DNA of 64,000 bases. Source: Parasitella parasitica. Its lineage: Eukaryota > Mucoromycota > Mucoromycetes > Mucorales > Mucoraceae. Positions within the stretch are counted from its first letter, which is position 1. The number at the start of each line of letters is the position of its first letter. The notes under the pieces are model-generated. The model did not search any database. It saw nothing but the letters and a program-made list of their open reading frames with translations, and had not been told where the DNA came from. The position numbers were made by a program, and so were the translations under genes. Where the stretch lies: positions 18,653 through 82,652 of the forward strand of contig MU619339.1 in assembly GCA_025201805.1 (NCBI GenBank), in the 5' to 3' direction. Below are positions 59,104-64,000 of this stretch, piece by piece.

Positions 59104-61830
59104 ATTGCATATACACAATTTTCATTCGTCTTTCTTTTTTTTTTACCTTCTTGGTCGCATGTATAAATTTCAATTGTTTGATGTAATAGACTATTCTAAT
59201 TTATATTTATCCCCCTTTTCCCCCTCCCCTTACATCCTCTCTCAAGTTTACAAAATATACAAAATAATATGTGATACACTAATAAAATTTAAAAATACAT
59301 ATTTACAATCCATTTTTGACAGATTCATGCTTTCTAATTTGTGATACATTCTGTGCTACCCTTGTCAGACGATTACGAGCGCACAGACGCAAACGATATC
59401 ATATAGTAGTATAATGACTACATAACATGGTATCTATGTAACTATATGTCATAAATAAATGAAAAAAGCTGAAATGAAATCGTTATGTAAGAAAACATAT
59501 ACTGCGAATATTAATCTTTGTAGATGTTATTCTCCCAGTTTGTTCCTCCCTCACGCCCCCCCGCCCTTCTCCTTTCAGAGACCCCTTGTTTTGTTACTCT
59601 TTTGAATCACCCCCGTTTCTGACAAGTAGATCAATCAGAAACATAACAACTCATGTTTAATTGCTATTTTCTCATGTTGCATGTTATATTTTCAAAACAA
59701 AATCCAGGCCTTATCTCTAATAAATAAAGATCGTCTGTTATCTTTAATAAATGTACATTATTGATCTCTGTCTAGATTCCCCTCCCCCCAGACCATTTTA
59801 TCTGCCTCCCTATTTTTTTTTTTTTTTTTTTATTCTAGTTGATCCAGCAACTTGTTTAATATAAGGAGACGTGGCAAATCAATCAGCACGCGTGTTTTTA
59901 CATATCTCTGCTATGATATTCTCTACAATGTATATACTCCTAAAAGTTCTTGACTGGGAGAGCCTTACATGTTTGCATGACAGTATACGCATTTGAGCAC
60001 TTTTTTGATACCAGATGGTTTCATGTAGATAATATGCATGCTCCCTCAGGAGATGCTTGTATGGTCTCTGGTTTGTTCAATGTAAATTTGCCTTTTATAT
60101 CAATATTAGCTGTACATCAACAAGTAGACAGATTATTCAGCTTAAGGCTTGACTTTATGAAATGAAGCCCTGCTTTACAGATGCCATCTATAGCTATTCT
60201 GATTTCCTTGCCTTCTTTGTTTCATGACTAATAATAACAAGCTCTTGCCAATACATTCTCATCAACTTGTCAGCCCATTTTCATATCATCTTTCGACCCA
60301 TTATTATCAAATTTAGCATTTTCAATAACAGAGATGGTTTTATTGGAATGGTAGTGAGATTCTTTCCAGGTCAATTTTTTTATCAATAAATAAGATCATA
60401 TTCTTGGGGGGAGGGAAGAAAAAAAAAAGAAAAAGAAAAACTAGGGAAATCGTTCGAGTCGTTCATTTTGCGTACATTAGAGTTTTTATGACATTCTTAA
60501 GCTTTAATTTAGGTTAATTTGGGCATCTCCAACGTATAGAAATGATCTTTCTACATTAGTTCTAATATTTGATATATGTTTCAATGATGCTGTATTCTCA
60601 CTTATTTATTAAGCATGTTAACATTGCCAAGAATCCGTAAGTAGCCTTGTGCCTATCGAAATTCCTTTTGGATTTAAGAGTATTGCCATATATGCACCGT
60701 AGATCTCAATTTTGAAGATTTAATCTCGGCTTGGTCACTACTGTATCATTCCTGGTTAATCTAAACCATCTCAGAAAAGCTCCCAAATGCAACACGGAAG
60801 AGTGTTTCAATTATTGAATTCCCTACTGCTACTACGACTACCACAACTACAAAACAATTCCAACTCAGCTTACTGCTGTTTCGCCTTTGGGAATTTGGGG
60901 TCCTTGAGACATCCAGATGTACCTTTTCTGTCCTTTTCTTCAATTATTTCAAAATAATACATATTAACTATGCGTAGCTTAATAATTAATAACTGCACAA
61001 ATTTTAATGCTGGTTTCAATGGTATTATTTTCAAGTAACTTTTCTTTTCAAAATCTTTCACAAACCGCGATGTTTAAAAAGCAGTTTTTACGCAGAAAGT
61101 CTATTTTCCTAATAAATAAGACCAACTTGGACGCTTTTTATATGAAAACTACGTTAATTTTGAGTATTTTTGAGTTAGGAACGCTGTGCTAAAAATTGTG
61201 TTTTTTCATTGTTAAATGCTTGAGAAAGATTTTCCGATGAAATTCCCCTTATAGTAGCAGGGGCTCCAAAAACTAAGAAAAAAAAAGCGTCTTGAAATGT
61301 TGTAAAAATAATATTACAAGTGATAATAATGCAACTGAAGATTTAGTTTCGGACAGACTGGAGGTTCAGAAACAACTCTAAAAGTGCCAATAAAATTGTT
61401 GAAAGGTTGTAATTTTGCAAAACTACGACGAATACATGGCTTAAATGTATTGTTAGTCCCATATTTAGTTTATTGACGTAGCACTCACATGCTACAACAG
61501 TTATATGACATAAATCATAGTCAACCAGACTTTTTTTCGGTTGGTATCGTATAATAAATACAATGTACTGTACACAAAATGTTTATGTGTAGGTCTTTTT
61601 CGCTGAAACATACGGTATACGCACAGATATAAATCTTAATTTTAAAGCCATTTTTCCCTGTATATAAATTCAACTTGAAATCCTAAGAAATAAAATATAC
61701 TTTGCATTGGTCTTACCGTATATCTTGGTATTTAGTTGGAAACTAAAGTAGACTTAGTGTACAATATTACACAAAAATAAAATTGACCAAATAAAAATGC
61801 CAAAACTAGTATAATTATAATCTAACTATT

Positions 61831-61858
61831 GGTTGACATGTGAGTCAAACTCACAACC
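61831..61858. repeat. Inverted repeat, possible tRNA-derived fragment
   Basis: GGTTG at one end pairs with CAACC at the other, and TGTGA pairs with TCACA inside. On the minus strand it resembles a T-arm plus acceptor end of a tRNA, but the loop (GTTTGAC) departs from the consensus and no D-arm or anticodon arm is clear. Confidence 0.3.
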
Positions 61859-62095
61859 TAAGCCATTGTGCATAATTGTTTATTAAGCTGTCAAATCCAT
61901 TCAATGATAAAATAACACAGCCATTGAAGAAAAAAAACGGACAATAGTTGTAATGTATAAATCAGCCAACTGTGTATCTGTATATAAAGGCTATTTTGTA
62001 ATAAAGAAAATGGCAAATTCCACCATTACACCGGAGATGCCGTATCAAACAATCATAATGGTAAAAAGATAACGATATTTTTTTTCTACTCCGGC

Positions 62096-62103
62096 TATAT
62101 ATA
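62096..62103 (+). promoter_or_regulatory. TATA-like element upstream of LrgAB-like gene
   Basis: TATATATA lies 71 bp before the start codon of the LrgAB-like gene and is followed by a C/T-rich segment. Its position suits a TATA box. This is inferred only. Confidence 0.4.
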
Positions 62104-62173
62104 GAGAGCAGCTTGTCTTTGCCATCTCTTCGCTTTTTCCTGTCGTTTATTCTTTTGTCGTATACCAATATTA

Positions 62174-64000
62174 ATGTCTAATTTGTATCTAGAAAAATTG
62201 AATCAAAAGGCAGTTCATATCAATGGGGTCACCAGAAAATTCTTTGGTCAACAAGTACCAGATTACATCCACACATTACCCAGTATTAAGAAGGATGCCA
62301 TCCGGTGGACATGCAACATTCTGTATTTTGGAGTGGGATTAATGTACAATTGGGCAGTCAGTGCTGTTTTGCGTCAAATGCCAAACATGCACGAGTTTCC
62401 TTCGAACGTTGCAGGCATGATTGTTCTGTTCTTTTTGCTCATGTGCTCACATACGGCGTTCCCAAAGTTTACTGATAAACTCGTGCTATTTATCGATCCG
62501 TATTCATCCTTTGCGCTGCGAAGTATGAACATCATGTTTGTCCCGGCCGTTGTGGGAATCGTCAACAATCCACCGACTACTGGAAACGAAGTGGGTAGAA
62601 TGATTTGTGTTTTCAGTAAGTTTCGCTGTCTCTGATCTCAATCATATTCCTAATGTTTGATTTCTCTTAAAGTTGTTGCGTACGTAGTTGGATTTGTGCT
62701 ATGTACATTTATAGTGCGTGGTCTAAGGATCATTATCTTTGCCCCTTTTATATCCAAACTCAAAAAACAGAAACTTGATTATGATACATCAACAACGCCG
62801 AACGTGGGTCGCAAAGAGAAAATTGAAATGCATAAGAATAGAACATTAGACGAAGAAGAAGTCTATGTCAATACACCAACCAATGCTCATTTGAATAGAG
62901 TTTCGTCCGTAACCACCTTTGATACTACAATTCGACCTCTTTCAGATGATGATGCAGCTTCTTGTGTAAGCACTTTGAACCATTATCCATCGGCTGTCTC
63001 TTGCAGAGGAGAGAATAGTGCGCAAACTACAGAGACAACAGCAGCCGATTGCTCCTCGTCCAACAACAACAACGCCTTCTACGAGCCATTCAATTCTACA
63101 AGACCAAAGAAACATGGGCCTCTGCACTCTTTTGCTATTTGGTGCATGGAACAGTCAACATTTGACGATCTTACGCTATTTATCATTTTCTGTCTGTGCG
63201 CTTTTATTTTTTTGCCTCTTCCAGAAGACAATCTAGCTACGCCCTTTTTCAGATTGTTCCTGTATTTTACCATGACAATACTGCTTTATTCAGCAGCCTG
63301 TCGTTTGCCGCCTCAGATAAGGATAGTCGTCCATCCCATTATCTTGTGCTCGGCTTGCACAATGGCTGGTATCGCGTATTTCGAACGAGTCAAAGGATTT
63401 GACATCAAGCATGGCGTTAACCTCTACAAGACTGGCATCACCTTTATATCTCTTGTTGAAAAAACGAATGTGGGTTGGCCAGGTGGTGGTGATATTTTGG
63501 GTGCAGCGATGGATGTGGCCATTATCTCTTTGGCCTTCAATGTGTACAAAAGCAGACCAAACTCGCTGCGCGAGGTAAGTTCTCTCGTATGGTTATCGTC
63601 CTAATTTATCACTGTTAACAAGACAAATTAATGCTTGTGTAGTGGATCATCGTCTTTTCCTCGATTGCACCTATGGCATTTTTAATTATGTTTGTTACCC
63701 CTTTGTTTGCTCATGGTATCGGATGTTCGCCAGCTGATAGCCTGGTCTGGGCTTCCAGATCAGTTACCACGGCGATTGGTATCGTAATTGGCAATGTACT
63801 TGGTGCTGATGGAAGTGTGGTAACTTGTATAATTGTGTTTACTGGTATCATGGGGCCCATATGTGGCCCTTACTTGTTTAAACTTGCTCGAGTTAGAGAT
63901 GGTATTTATATAAGATTCTTTTTGGATTATATGGCATCCACTAACCGAATTCGTACGTTTTTCAGATGATTATATGACAATTGGCATCACAATGGGCTGC
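62174..64000 (+). CDS. LrgA-LrgB fusion membrane protein (LrgB-like family), partial
   Basis: Exons 62174-62615, 62673-63574, 63643-63901 and 63966 onward run off the window, giving 546 residues so far. The first 170 residues have several hydrophobic segments like LrgA/CidA (LFFLLMCSHTAFPKFTDKLV). A hydrophilic loop of about 120 residues rich in Thr, Ser and Asn follows. Then come membrane segments with the LrgB pattern: WPGGGDILGAAMDVAIISLA, SRSVTTAIGIVIG and MGPICGP, and at the edge DDYMTIGITMGC. In bacteria LrgA and LrgB are separate proteins tied to pyruvate and murein hydrolase control. In plants the fused form (PLGG1) transports glycolate and glycerate in plastids. The substrate in fungi is unknown. 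Probable transporter. Confidence 0.88.

Larger units (their letters stand above)
59104..62173. other. Intergenic, 3.1 kb, no gene seen
   Basis: The longest gene-free stretch. AT-rich with C-runs (about 59550-59570, 59780-59790), a T run at 59813-59832 and an A/G run near 60410-60440. Open frames (59950-60165 and others) are short and motif-free. A hairpin-like 28-mer sits at 61831-61858. Confidence 0.4.

Noticed and set aside
1-64000. tRNA, rRNA and CRISPR signals
   Set aside because: I looked for box B/T-arm words, rRNA cores and evenly spaced repeats. Nothing convincing was found apart from the doubtful hairpin at 61831. A covariance scan was not possible.

Overview
The window looks like nuclear DNA of a Mucoromycota fungus, most likely Mucorales. 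Supporting points are: AT-rich spacers; genes split by many short introns (about 45-70 nt, GT-AG, two that need GC-AG); fungal families such as a fungal-type SLA1, VPS37, BOI-like, Pop3 and mL54; and a CotH-family secreted protein, a family expanded in Mucorales. All calls come from reading the sequence. No database search was run. Splice sites were assigned by eye, and each gene model listed keeps frame through all of its exons.

Layout. 0.2-0.4 kb: unidentified coding-like fragment. 0.85-3.3 kb: COQ3 (+) converging on a CaMK-type kinase (-) with a 50-bp gap. 5.4-10.4 kb (+): VPS37 (ESCRT-I) followed by an ATG11-like coiled-coil protein. 11.7-18.7 kb: five genes in a row on the minus strand: mitochondrial ribosomal mL54, an alpha/beta hydrolase, RNase P/MRP Pop3, a Rho GTPase and symplekin/Pta1. 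21.5-33.8 kb (+): a BOI-like SH3-SAM-PH-CH scaffold, an epsin of the Ent3/epsinR type, an NKAP-like SR protein and SLA1. This is a run of cell-cortex and clathrin-traffic genes. 34.4-35.0 kb: a RING-like protein with one apparent zinc ligand missing.

35.8-48.6 kb is an accessory, repeat-bearing region. It holds a LINE reverse-transcriptase tail, Tc1/mariner transposase relics, cysteine dioxygenase, a decayed multi-frame gene, an intact nine-exon gene of unknown family, and directly upstream of that a 350-bp sequence repeated head to tail almost three times. 50.2-55.8 kb (-): an unknown 251-residue protein, a TBC Rab-GAP and the SAGA subunit SGF29. 57.2-59.1 kb: a CotH-family protein with signal peptide and GPI-like tail. 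The window ends inside an LrgA-LrgB fusion membrane protein (62.2 kb onward).

Functional themes. Endosome, autophagy and endocytosis genes recur (VPS37, ATG11-like, epsin, SLA1, BOI-like, TBC GAP, Rho). RNA processing is represented by Pop3, symplekin and NKAP. I see no biosynthetic cluster, CRISPR, rRNA or convincing tRNA. The most unusual material is the orphan gene at 42.1-44.4 kb with its adjacent 350-bp tandem array.
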